Assembly: GCA_003250275.1 (NCBI GenBank)
Contig: QKGW01000431.1
Location: forward strand, 1-7,852
Direction of reading: 5' to 3'
Source: Alphaproteobacteria bacterium
GTDB taxonomy: Bacteria > Pseudomonadota > Alphaproteobacteria > Rhodospirillales > Rhodospirillaceae
Length of the DNA: 7,852 nucleotides
A model generated the notes under the pieces. The model was not told where the DNA came from. It searched no databases and was given only the letters and a program-made list of their open reading frames with translations. Within the stretch, counting starts at the first letter, position 1. Every line of letters starts with the position of its first letter. Shown one piece after another: positions 1 through 6,668 of the stretch. The translations under genes were made by a program, and so were the position numbers.

Positions 1-209
1 GCCGCGACACCGACGCCGAAGCGCGCGACCTGGCGGTTGGCCCAGGGGTCCCACTGGCCGTTGGCGGCGGAGTAGAGCATGAAGAAGCCGATCGTCGCGA
101 CCACCGAGATCAGCAACAGATAGGTCCAGCTGATCTGCCGGAGCTTCTCGCCGAGCGTCATGTCCTGATGGTGCAGGCGGCTTTGCAGGGTGCGGAACGC
201 GGTCGCCAT
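1..209 (-). CDS. rodA: RodA, peptidoglycan glycosyltransferase of the elongasome (SEDS family), N-terminal fragment
   Basis: Only the first 69 codons are in the window; the gene continues past the left edge. RodA is the multi-pass inner-membrane SEDS glycosyltransferase that polymerises lipid II into glycan strands for side-wall growth, working as a pair with PBP2. The visible part has a short cytoplasmic lead with the segment LGEKLRQISW (residues 19-28), then a first membrane helix (about residues 29-47) running into GFFMLYSAANG (41-51) and DPWANRQ (54-60), the usual start of alphaproteobacterial RodA. The ATG at 209 lies 2 nt after the mrdA stop. A GGAGG (minus strand, 227-223) inside the end of mrdA sits 13 nt upstream, rather far, so translational coupling with mrdA is likely. 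The family call rests on this N-terminal stretch plus position after mrdA; paralogous FtsW is much less likely here. Confidence 0.9.
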   Translation of the reverse strand, partial: MATAFRTLQSRLHHQDMTLGEKLRQISWTYLLLISVVATIGFFMLYSAANGQWDPWANRQVARFGVGVA

Positions 210-211
210 GG

Positions 212-2086
212 CTATGCCTGAGCCTCCGCGGGCGGCGGCGGGCGCTGGCGCGACGGGTCGCGGCGCAGCGTCTCCTGAAGGATGCTGGAGGCGATCGGCG
301 CGGCCACCGCCGAACCGCCGCCGCCGTGCTCGACGACGACGCAGCAGGCGTAGCGCGGCGCTTCGACCGGGGCGAAGGCGACGAACAGCGCGTGGTCGCG
401 CTCGCGCCACGGCAGCGCCTCGTTCTTGATCACACCGGTGGTCTCGCGTTCCTTCATCGTGATCCGGCGCACCTGCGAGGTGCCGGTCTTGCCCGCCATC
501 TTCTGGCCGTCGATGTCGAAGGCGGCGCGGTGCGCGGTGCCCTGCGGGTTGTTGACCACCTCGTTCATGCCGCGGCGGATGATCGCGATCGACTTCGGAT
601 TGAGCCCCACCGACGCCGCCGTCTCGGCCACCGCGACCTTGACGCCTTCGTGGGTGTAGTGCTCGCGGGTGAGCCGCGGCGTCACCGCGACACCGCCGTT
701 GGCGATGCGCGACACCATCACCGCGAGCTGCAGCGGCGTCGCCAGAACGTAGCCCTGGCCGATGCCGGCGTTGAGGGTTTCGCCCGGCAACCACGGCTGG
801 CCGTTGGTGGCGCGCTTCCACGCGCGGTCGGGGATCAGACCGCTGACCTCGTTGGGCAGATCGACGCCGAGCGGCGAGCCGAGGCCGAAGCGGCGCGCCA
901 CCTCGGCGATGCGGTCGATGCCGACGCGGCGCGCGACCTCGTAGAAGTAGACGTCGCAGGAGTGCTGGATCGCCTCGACCATGTTGACCGAGCCGTGGCC
1001 ATACTTCTTCCAGCAGTGGAAGCGGTGCGAGCCGAGGTCCATGTGGCCGTTGCAGAACACCTCCTGCTCGGGGGTGATCACCCCGGCTTCGAGCGCCGCG
1101 ATCGCCACCACCAGCTTGAAGGTGGAGCCGGGCGAGAACTGCGCCGAGATGCACTTGTTGCGCAGCGGCGCGCGCTCGTTGGTGATCAGCGTATTCCATT
1201 CCTCGGGGGTGAGACCGCGGTTGAAGGCGTTGGGGTCGAAGGAGGGAGTCGACGCCATCACCAGCACCTCGCCGGTGTGCACGTCCATCACCACCGCCGA
1301 CGCGCTCTCCTCGCCGATGCGGTCGACCGCGAACTGCTGAAGTTCGAGATCGAGGGTGAGGGTGAGGTTGACGCCCGGCGTGCCTTCCTTGCGTTCGAGC
1401 TCGCGGATCACCCGGCCAAGGGCGTTGACCTCGACCTTGGAGTTGCCGCCCTTGCCGCGCAGCGCGAGATCGTAGACCTTTTCGATGCCCGCCTTGCCGA
1501 TGCGGAAGCCCGGGAGTTCGAGCAGCGCCTCGCCGGTGAGGTCGCGCTCGGACACCGAGGAGACGTAGCCCAGCACCTGCGCGCCACGCTCGCCGTAGGG
1601 ATAGAAGCGGGTTAGGCCCTCGTCGATCACCACGCCCGGCAGGTCCGGCGCGTTGATCTGGATCTGCGCCATTTCCTCCCAGGTGAGGTTCTCCTTCACC
1701 TGCACCGGCATGAACGCGCGCTTGCGCTCGACCTCGCGGCGGATGCGGCGCTTGTCGGTGTCGGTGAGCGGGATGATCATCCCGAGCGCGTCGAGGGTCT
1801 GGCCGAGGTCCGGGGTCTGCTCGCGCACCACGAGAACGCGGAAGTTCTGGCGGTTGACCGCCATCTCGCGGCCGAAACGGTCGACGATCAAACCGCGTGG
1901 CGGCGGCAGCAGCCGGAGCGAAATGCGGTTCTCGTCGGCGAGGATGCCGTAGCGCTCGGCCTCGACCACCTGGAGGTAGTACATCCGCCCGGCGAGCGCC
2001 ACGGTGAGCGCCGCCTGTCCGCCCGCGAGCAACGCGGTGCGGCGGGTGAAGAGCTTGCCCCGTTCGCTGTCGCGCGCGCCGCTCAT
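212..2086 (-). CDS. mrdA: Penicillin-binding protein 2, peptidoglycan D,D-transpeptidase of the elongasome
   Basis: The protein has 624 residues, normal for PBP2. It cross-links peptidoglycan in the periplasm during cell elongation and is the partner of RodA. In order: a short basic cytoplasmic tail, a single membrane anchor (about 18-38), the PBP dimerisation/pedestal domain opening with PPPRGLIVDRFGREMAVN (61-78), and a C-terminal transpeptidase domain. All three active-site motifs are present: SxxK as STFK (nucleophile Ser321, Lys324), SxD as SCD (376-378), and KTGT (533-536). The tail is proline-rich (QRPPPPAEAQA). I chose the ATG at 2086 because it begins the usual MSG...RR-anchor sequence and overlaps the mreD stop as ATGA. 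The frame stays open for 60 codons upstream, but that extension is low-complexity and lies inside mreD. A GGAGGAG just before the ATG supplies the ribosome site. The gene appears intact, in a head-to-tail operon with mreBCD and rodA. Confidence 0.97.
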   Translation of the reverse strand: MSGARDSERGKLFTRRTALLAGGQAALTVALAGRMYYLQVVEAERYGILADENRISLRLLPPPRGLIVDRFGREMAVNRQNFRVLVVREQTPDLGQTLDALGMIIPLTDTDKRRIRREVERKRAFMPVQVKENLTWEEMAQIQINAPDLPGVVIDEGLTRFYPYGERGAQVLGYVSSVSERDLTGEALLELPGFRIGKAGIEKVYDLALRGKGGNSKVEVNALGRVIRELERKEGTPGVNLTLTLDLELQQFAVDRIGEESASAVVMDVHTGEVLVMASTPSFDPNAFNRGLTPEEWNTLITNERAPLRNKCISAQFSPGSTFKLVVAIAALEAGVITPEQEVFCNGHMDLGSHRFHCWKKYGHGSVNMVEAIQHSCDVYFYEVARRVGIDRIAEVARRFGLGSPLGVDLPNEVSGLIPDRAWKRATNGQPWLPGETLNAGIGQGYVLATPLQLAVMVSRIANGGVAVTPRLTREHYTHEGVKVAVAETAASVGLNPKSIAIIRRGMNEVVNNPQGTAHRAAFDIDGQKMAGKTGTSQVRRITMKERETTGVIKNEALPWRERDHALFVAFAPVEAPRYACCVVVEHGGGGSAVAAPIASSILQETLRRDPSRQRPPPPAEAQA

Positions 2087-2619
2087 GGCTCCTCCGCCAG
2101 CAGCCGCTCGATCATCCGGCAGAAGCCGAAGGTGAGCGGGAACATCACGATGCCGAGGATCGCCGACATCGTCACCTGGCCGATCGGCGCGAGCACGCCG
2201 AGCGCCACCGCCGCCAGCAGCCACGACACCGCCGCCGCGGCGAAGGCGAGGAGAATGAACCCCCACCAGTGCATCACGAACGGCTTGCCGAGGAACAGGC
2301 GCGCCTGGGTCGCGACGCCGGCGCGGGTGAGCAGCAGGATCATCGTGCCGAGGCCGAGGGGCACGCCGGTGACGAGGTCCTGCAGCAGGCCGACGACGAA
2401 CGCCGCGCCGATGCCGAACAGGTGCGGCCGGTGAATCGACCAGAAGTACACCACGCCCAGGCTGAGCATCGGCATGATCGAGTTGAGACGCGGCACGTGC
2501 GTCTGCGTCGCCATCAGCAGCGCGGCGATGAACGCAGTGACGAACGGCAGGGTCTGGCGCAGCGCCAGATCGAACTTCTGCCGGAATGTCTTCTCGATGA
2601 TCACGCTCGTCGTCCCCAA
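2083..2619 (-). CDS. mreD: MreD, rod-shape-determining membrane protein
   Basis: A 178-residue hydrophobic integral membrane protein. MreD is a small multi-helix inner-membrane component of the elongasome that binds MreC and balances its action on PBP2/RodA. Hydrophobic segments are visible at about 24-38, 48-61, 67-82, 88-99, 119-142 and 150-168. The family's most recognisable stretch is GLLQDLVTGVPLGLGTM (77-93). The start is uncertain. The longest frame begins with TTG at 2619, where I see no good ribosome site. A GTG five codons later (2604) has GGGGA 8 nt upstream and would give 173 residues. Both starts lie 15-30 nt after the mreC stop. The 3' end overlaps mrdA by ATGA. Sequence conservation in this family is low, so the call rests on hydropathy, the motif and position between mreC and mrdA. 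Confidence 0.93.
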   Translation of the reverse strand: MGTTSVIIEKTFRQKFDLALRQTLPFVTAFIAALLMATQTHVPRLNSIMPMLSLGVVYFWSIHRPHLFGIGAAFVVGLLQDLVTGVPLGLGTMILLLTRAGVATQARLFLGKPFVMHWWGFILLAFAAAAVSWLLAAVALGVLAPIGQVTMSAILGIVMFPLTFGFCRMIERLLAEEP

Positions 2620-2634
2620 CCGGGTCCGGGTTGT

Positions 2635-3591
2635 TTACGGTTCCGTCGCATCGGCGGCGGGTTGCTGCGCGTCCTTGAGACGCTGCGCCTTGCCGCGTTC
2701 GCGCGCGGCCTTGAGCGCCTCGGCCTGGGCGGCGCGGCCTTCCTCGTCGAGGCTGCCGAGGATGCCCGAGAGGCCGTAGTCGACGACGCGGACGATCTCC
2801 AGGCGATCGCGGTCCATGAACGGCTGCACGCGGATCACCTGGTCGTCCACCGACGACACCACGCCCACCGGAATTCCCGCCGGGAACGCGCCCGCGTGAC
2901 CCGAGGTCACCACCCGGTCGCCGGGCGAGACGCGCGCGCCCGCGGGCAGGTAGATCAGGCGCGGCTTCTCGGTGTTGTTGCCGGCGAGGATCGCGCGCGT
3001 GCGGGTGTTCTCGATCACCACCGGGACGCGCGAGGTGATGTCGGTGATCAGCACCACGCGCGAGGCACGGTGGCCGACCTGGGCGACGCGGCCGACCAGG
3101 CCATCGCCCGAAACCACCGCCATGCCCTTCATCACCTTGCCTTCGCTCCCCGCCGCGACCAGCAGGCTGTGGGCGAAGGCGCCGCCGGTATCGCCCATCA
3201 CGCGGATGGCGAAGCTGTGCGCCTGCGGCGGCGGCACGTAGTCGAGGAGCGACTGGAACTGCGCGTTCTCGGCTTCGAGCTTGCGCGCCATGTCGCGCCA
3301 GCGCAGCAGCTGTTCGTTGTCCTCGCGCAGACGGGCGTTCTCGGCGCGCAGGTTGGCGAGGTCGCGGACGTTGTCGGAGATTTCCGCGATCGCCCCCGCG
3401 GGCTGCGAGAGCGCGCGGATCACCGGCGCCATCGCGTCCACCACCACGGTGCGCATCCGCTCGACGACGATGGTGTCGGCCTTGCCGAGCAGCATCAGGG
3501 CGAACGCCGCACCGACGAGCATGACGAACGCGAAGCGCTGCAACAGCAGCTTCGCGGACTGCCAGCGTCCGTTGACGGCGCTCCCCTTCAC
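2635..3591 (-). CDS. mreC: MreC, periplasmic rod-shape-determining scaffold protein
   Basis: A 318-residue bitopic protein that links cytoplasmic MreB to periplasmic PBP2 and activates the RodA-PBP2 synthase. It has a short cytoplasmic N-terminus, one membrane helix (about 19-36), then a coiled coil (about 70-118; note NLRAENARLREDNEQLL and KLEAENAQFQSLLDY). The two-lobed beta-domain follows, with SGDGLVGRVAQVG (161-173), SRVVLITDITSRVPV (177-191), YLPAGARVSPGDRVVTSG (214-231) and FPAGIPVGVV (236-245). The C-terminal tail (about 283-318) is charged and rich in Ala, Lys and Gln, and probably disordered. The start is GTG at 3591, with GGGAG 8 nt upstream. It begins 62 nt after the mreB stop with no terminator-like hairpin between, so it is probably co-transcribed with mreB. 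No breaks or missing regions are seen. Confidence 0.96.
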   Translation of the reverse strand: MKGSAVNGRWQSAKLLLQRFAFVMLVGAAFALMLLGKADTIVVERMRTVVVDAMAPVIRALSQPAGAIAEISDNVRDLANLRAENARLREDNEQLLRWRDMARKLEAENAQFQSLLDYVPPPQAHSFAIRVMGDTGGAFAHSLLVAAGSEGKVMKGMAVVSGDGLVGRVAQVGHRASRVVLITDITSRVPVVIENTRTRAILAGNNTEKPRLIYLPAGARVSPGDRVVTSGHAGAFPAGIPVGVVSSVDDQVIRVQPFMDRDRLEIVRVVDYGLSGILGSLDEEGRAAQAEALKAARERGKAQRLKDAQQPAADATEP

Positions 3592-3653
3592 GCGCGGATC
3601 TCCCGATCGGTTCGCAACACCTTGCCGACCTGCGCGGAACCGCCCATCGGCCC

Positions 3654-4694
3654 TCAGTACATCCGCGAGAGGACGTTACGGAAGGTCTTGGGGTTGTCGA
3701 GCGCGCGGCCGGTGCCGATGGCGACGCAGGTCAACGGATCGTCCGCGATCGACACCGGCAGGCCGGTGGCGTGGCGCAGAACGAAATCGAGGTTCGACAA
3801 CAGCGCGCCGCCGCCGGTGAGCACGATGCCCTTGTCGACGATGTCGGCGGCGAGTTCCGGCGCGGTGTGCTCGAGCGCGACCTTGACCGCATCGATGATC
3901 TGGCTGACCGGTTCGGCCAAGCTCTCGGCGATCTGACGCTCGGACAGCACGATTTCCTTGGGCACGCCGTTCATCAGGTCGCGGCCCTTGATCTCCATGG
4001 TGCGGCCCTCGCCATCCTCGGGCGGGCACGCGGAGCCGATTTCCTTCTTGATCCGCTCGGCCGAGCTTTCGCCGACGAGCAGATTATGGTTGCGGCGGAT
4101 GTAGCCGATGATCGCCTCATCCATCTTGTCGCCGCCGACGCGCACCGAGCGCGCATAGACGATGCCGCCGAGCGAAAGCACCGCGACCTCGGTGGTGCCG
4201 CCGCCGATGTCGACCACCATCGAGCCGGTCGGTTCGGTCACCGGGAGGCCCGCGCCGATCGCCGCCGCCATCGGTTCCTCGATCAGCATCACGCTGCGCG
4301 CGCCCGCCGCCTCGGCGGATTCCTGAATCGCGCGGCGTTCCACCGCGGTCGAGCCCGAGGGAACGCAGATCACCACCATCGGCGAGGCGAAGCTGCGGCG
4401 GTTGTGCACCTTGCGGATGAAGTGCTTGATCATCTCTTCCGCAACCTGGAAGTCGGCGATCACGCCGTCGCGCAGGGGGCGGATCGCCTGGATCGAACCG
4501 GGCGTACGGCCGAGCATCAGCTTGGCCTCCTCGCCGACCGCGAGCACGTGGGTGCGGCCGCGTTCCTCGGCGATCGCAACAACCGACGGCTCGTTCAGAA
4601 CGACGCCCTTGCCCTTCACGTAGACCAGAGTGTTGGCCGTGCCCAGATCAATGGCGATGTCGCTCGACAGCCATCCCGTCAGTCTGGAAAACAT
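3654..4694 (-). CDS. mreB: MreB, actin-like cell-shape ATPase
   Basis: The protein has 346 residues, the normal length. MreB polymerises with ATP into membrane-bound double filaments that orient the moving elongasome. The N-terminus MFSRLTGWLSSD can form the short amphipathic membrane-binding helix typical of Gram-negative MreB. The actin-fold nucleotide signatures are all present: phosphate-1 DLGTANT (16-22), the IEEPMAAAIGAGLP segment (138-151) carrying the catalytic Glu, phosphate-2 DIGGGTTEV (162-170), and the adenosine motif LTGGGALL (292-299). The E-R-I-K-K-E-I-G-SA stretch (213-222) is also typical. The ATG at 4694 begins the canonical sequence, with a GAGG 4 nt upstream. It is the first gene of the mreBCD-mrdA-rodA operon. 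A leuA terminator lies about 100 nt upstream, so it should have its own promoter in that gap. Confidence 0.98.
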   Translation of the reverse strand: MFSRLTGWLSSDIAIDLGTANTLVYVKGKGVVLNEPSVVAIAEERGRTHVLAVGEEAKLMLGRTPGSIQAIRPLRDGVIADFQVAEEMIKHFIRKVHNRRSFASPMVVICVPSGSTAVERRAIQESAEAAGARSVMLIEEPMAAAIGAGLPVTEPTGSMVVDIGGGTTEVAVLSLGGIVYARSVRVGGDKMDEAIIGYIRRNHNLLVGESSAERIKKEIGSACPPEDGEGRTMEIKGRDLMNGVPKEIVLSERQIAESLAEPVSQIIDAVKVALEHTAPELAADIVDKGIVLTGGGALLSNLDFVLRHATGLPVSIADDPLTCVAIGTGRALDNPKTFRNVLSRMY

Positions 4695-4796
4695 TCGTCC
4701 TCGCTTATGAACCTCTGACGCCCGAGGCGTACTTCACGACAGCTAATGTCCGCCCATCTCAACCCAGCCGCGCGGAGCCCGGATCGCGGAACCATG
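4695..4796 (-). promoter_or_regulatory. Upstream region of the mre operon (promoter expected, not resolved)
   Basis: This 102-base stretch separates the leuA terminator from the mreB ATG and must hold the operon promoter if the terminator works. A TTGAGA hexamer (minus, 4762-4757) resembles a -35 box, but no convincing -10 lies 16-18 nt downstream. A small perfect hairpin, ACGCC-TCG-GGCGT (minus, 4730-4718), would sit in the mRNA leader 23 nt before the start codon. I give it as a region rather than a mapped promoter. Confidence 0.35.
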
Positions 4797-4828
4797 AAAA
4801 ATGCCGGGGAGCGAACCCCGGCATTCTT
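4797..4828 (-). terminator. Rho-independent terminator after leuA
   Basis: On the minus strand a perfect 10-bp stem AATGCCGGGG / CCCCGGCATT (4825-4816 and 4809-4800) encloses the 6-nt loop TTCGCT. A run of five T (4801-4797) overlaps and follows the stem base. On the plus strand the stem is followed by CTTAG rather than a T-run, so it acts mainly for minus-strand transcripts. It lies about 105 nt after the leuA stop and before mreB, which separates the leucine gene from the cell-shape operon. Confidence 0.88.
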
Positions 4829-4838
4829 AGCACATCTT

Positions 4839-4878
4839 TTCTGCAATGGCAGAAGCGAATTTGTAAATCCGCAAATTC
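4839..4878 (-). repeat. Two small hairpins in the leuA 3' region
   Basis: Between the leuA stop and its terminator are two perfect inverted repeats. TTCTGC-AATG-GCAGAA spans 4839-4854 (6-bp stem). GAATTTG-N8-CAAATTC spans 4857-4878 (7-bp stem). A competing pairing, AATCCGC (4866-4872) with GCGGATT (4898-4904), overlaps the second. They would be transcribed as part of the leuA 3' untranslated region. They lack T-runs, so I do not call them terminators; mRNA end protection or simple chance are both possible. Confidence 0.4.
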
Positions 4879-4932
4879 TCCACAACCGCGCAGGTCCGCG
4901 GATTCGCAGTCTCCGCGCCACCCGCGCGGATG

Positions 4933-6507
4933 TCACACGGCGATCCCGTCGGGAACCGTTTTCTCGCGCTTGACCAGCAACTTGTTCAACGCGTGGATGT
5001 ATGCCTTCGCCGACGCGACGAGGGTGTCGGTGTCGGACCCCTGGCCGTTCACCGATTTGCCGTCCTCGCGCAGACGCACGGTCACCTCGGCCTGGGCGTC
5101 GGTGCCCTTGGTCACGGCGGAGACCTGGTAGAGTTCGAGCACCGCATCGTGCGGCACCATTTCCCGAATCGCCTTGAAGATCGCGTCCACCGGACCATCG
5201 CCGGTGCCGTCGCGCGACTCGGTGACGCCGTCGATGTCGAGCGTCATCTTGGCGTGCGGCGGGCGGTGCACGGTGCCGCAGCGGATGTCGAGCTCGACCA
5301 GCTTGATGCGGTCGTGGGTGCGCATCGCGGTGTCGTCGACGATCGCGGCGATGTCCTCGTCGAACACCTCCTTCTTGAGGTCGGCGAGATCCTTGAAGCG
5401 CGCGAACGCCTCGTTGACCGAGTTGTCGCCCAAGTCGCCGTAGCCCAGTTCCGCGAGCTTCTGGCGGAACGCGGCGCGGCCCGAGTGCTTGCCGAGCACC
5501 AGGGTCGAGCGGTTGAGGCCGATGGACTCGGGGGTCATGATCTCGTAGGTGCCGGCGTGCTTGAGCATCCCGTCCTGGTGGATGCCGGACTCGTGGGCGA
5601 AGGCGTTCGCGCCGACCACCGCCTTGTTCGGCTGGATCGCGAAGCCGGTGATCGCCGAGATCATCCGCGACATCTTGGTGATGTGCTCGGTCTTGATCTC
5701 GGTGTGGTAGGCCATCGCGTCCTGACGGGTGCGGAGCGCCATCACGATCTCTTCCATCGCGGCGTTGCCGGCGCGCTCGCCGAGGCCGTTGATGGTGCAC
5801 TCGATCTGGCGCGCGCCCGCGCCGACCGCGGCGAGCGAGTTGGCGACCGCGAGGCCGAGATCGTTGTGGCAGTGCACCGAGAAGATCGCCTTGTCGGCGT
5901 TCGGCACGCGCTCCATCACCATGCGGATCAGACCGGCGTATTCCTCGGGGATCGCGTAGCCGACGGTGTCGGGAATGTTGATCGTGCGCGCACCCGCGGC
6001 GATCGCCGCCTCGACGCAGCGGCAGAGGAAATCGTGCTCGGTGCGCGAACCGTCCTCCGCCGACCACTCGACGTCGTCAACCAGCGAGCGCGCGTAGGAC
6101 ACGCTCTCGGTGACGCGCTGCAACACCGTCTCCGGCTCCATCTGGAGCTTGTACTTCATGTGCAGCGGGCTGGTGGAGATGAAGGTGTGGATACGCTTGC
6201 GCGGCGCGGGCGCGATCGCCTCGGCGCAGCGCGCGATGTCGCCGCGGGTGGCGCGCGAGAGGCCGCAGATCACGCTCGACTTGGAGCGCTCGGCAATCGC
6301 CTTGACCGCCTCGAAGTCGCCCACCGAGGCGATCGGGAAGCCCGCCTCGATCACGTCCACGCCCATCGCCTCGAGCCCTTCGGCGACGCGCAACTTCTCC
6401 TCGAGGTTCATCGACGCGCCGGGCGACTGCTCGCCGTCGCGCAAGGTGGTGTCGAAGATGACGACGCGCTGGTTGTCGCCCGCGGCTGCGATTCGGTCGG
6501 TACTCAT
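4933..6507 (-). CDS. leuA: 2-isopropylmalate synthase (LeuA)
   Basis: A 524-residue, full-length enzyme. It condenses acetyl-CoA with 2-oxoisovalerate to 2-isopropylmalate, the committed step of leucine synthesis, and is feedback-inhibited by leucine. The N-terminal TIM barrel has the HMGL-family signature FDTTLRDGEQSPG (18-30), the metal-binding HCHND (212-216; His212 and His214) and GLGERAGNAAMEE (241-253). The linker carries HESGIHQDGMLKH (305-317) and LGKHSGR (338-344). The C-terminal leucine-binding LeuA dimer domain is present (about 395-510), with the glycine-rich turn GTGDGPVDAIFKAI (434-447). I chose the ATG at 6507: MSTDR leads straight into the barrel, and GGAG (minus, 6519-6516) sits 8 nt upstream. 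The frame stays open 54 codons further, but that part is the non-conserved leader region. It is preceded by a Leu-rich leader ORF and followed by a terminator, so it is probably a single-gene unit. Confidence 0.97.
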   Translation of the reverse strand: MSTDRIAAAGDNQRVVIFDTTLRDGEQSPGASMNLEEKLRVAEGLEAMGVDVIEAGFPIASVGDFEAVKAIAERSKSSVICGLSRATRGDIARCAEAIAPAPRKRIHTFISTSPLHMKYKLQMEPETVLQRVTESVSYARSLVDDVEWSAEDGSRTEHDFLCRCVEAAIAAGARTINIPDTVGYAIPEEYAGLIRMVMERVPNADKAIFSVHCHNDLGLAVANSLAAVGAGARQIECTINGLGERAGNAAMEEIVMALRTRQDAMAYHTEIKTEHITKMSRMISAITGFAIQPNKAVVGANAFAHESGIHQDGMLKHAGTYEIMTPESIGLNRSTLVLGKHSGRAAFRQKLAELGYGDLGDNSVNEAFARFKDLADLKKEVFDEDIAAIVDDTAMRTHDRIKLVELDIRCGTVHRPPHAKMTLDIDGVTESRDGTGDGPVDAIFKAIREMVPHDAVLELYQVSAVTKGTDAQAEVTVRLREDGKSVNGQGSDTDTLVASAKAYIHALNKLLVKREKTVPDGIAV

Positions 6508-6668
6508 GGGGATTTCTCCAATCTTCTGTTCTGATCCGTTGCGGTGCGCGCTTGGGTTCCGGTTATCCCCTGAACGTCGGGTGCGCGAAGCAAACCTCAG
6601 ACCGCCCAGGGGCCGATAAGTCGCAGGGCCAGAAGAAGAAGGAGAAGCGAGGAGAGTGCCGGAACCCA
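6508..6668 (-). promoter_or_regulatory. Putative leuA attenuator (leader RNA with alternative pairings)
   Basis: This covers the second half of the leader ORF and the leuA 5' region. Pairings seen on the minus strand are as follows. (a) TGGGTTCCGG (6668-6659, leader codons 25-28) with CCGGAACCCA (6562-6553), 10 bp perfect and flanking the Leu run. (b) CCCCTG (6612-6607, codons 43-45) with CAGGGG (6572-6567). (c) GGGGAT (6570-6565) with ATCCCC (6513-6508) beside the leuA AUG, which excludes (b). (d) The Leu codons with the leuA ribosome site. No hairpin followed by a T-run is seen between the leader stop and leuA, so a classical transcription terminator is not evident and translational control is the simpler reading. 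The pairings are seen in the sequence; the regulatory role is inferred. Confidence 0.5.
6516..6519 (-). promoter_or_regulatory. leuA ribosome binding site, complementary to the upstream Leu codon run
   Basis: GGAG 8 nt before the ATG at 6507 decides the leuA start over the longer open frame. The surrounding CAGAAG-ATT-GGAGAA (minus, 6528-6514) is complementary to TTCTCC (6646-6641) and CTTCTG (6635-6630) inside the Leu codons of the leader ORF. The bases just 5' of the AUG, ATCCCC (6513-6508), are complementary to GGGGAT at 6570-6565. Access to this site could therefore depend on leader RNA folding. Confidence 0.7.

Noticed and set aside
2087..2266. 60-residue N-terminal extension of PBP2
   Set aside because: It overlaps mreD in another frame, is Gly/Arg-rich and would place the membrane anchor far from the N-terminus; the ATGA overlap gives a better start.
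326..3936. Long plus-strand open frames opposite mrdA, mreD and mreC (for example 326-1615 and 2269-3936)
   Set aside because: They are antisense shadows in GC-rich DNA: compositions dominated by Arg, Ala, His and Asp, no recognisable domains, and the opposite strand holds well-supported genes.
4695..4796. A precise sigma-70 promoter for mreB built on TTGAGA at 4762-4757
   Set aside because: No acceptable -10 hexamer lies at 16-18 nt, so only a region is reported.
4930..6534. 534-codon plus-strand open frame opposite leuA
   Set aside because: Low-complexity Arg/Val/His/Asp-rich translation with no family features; it mirrors leuA, whose motifs are complete.
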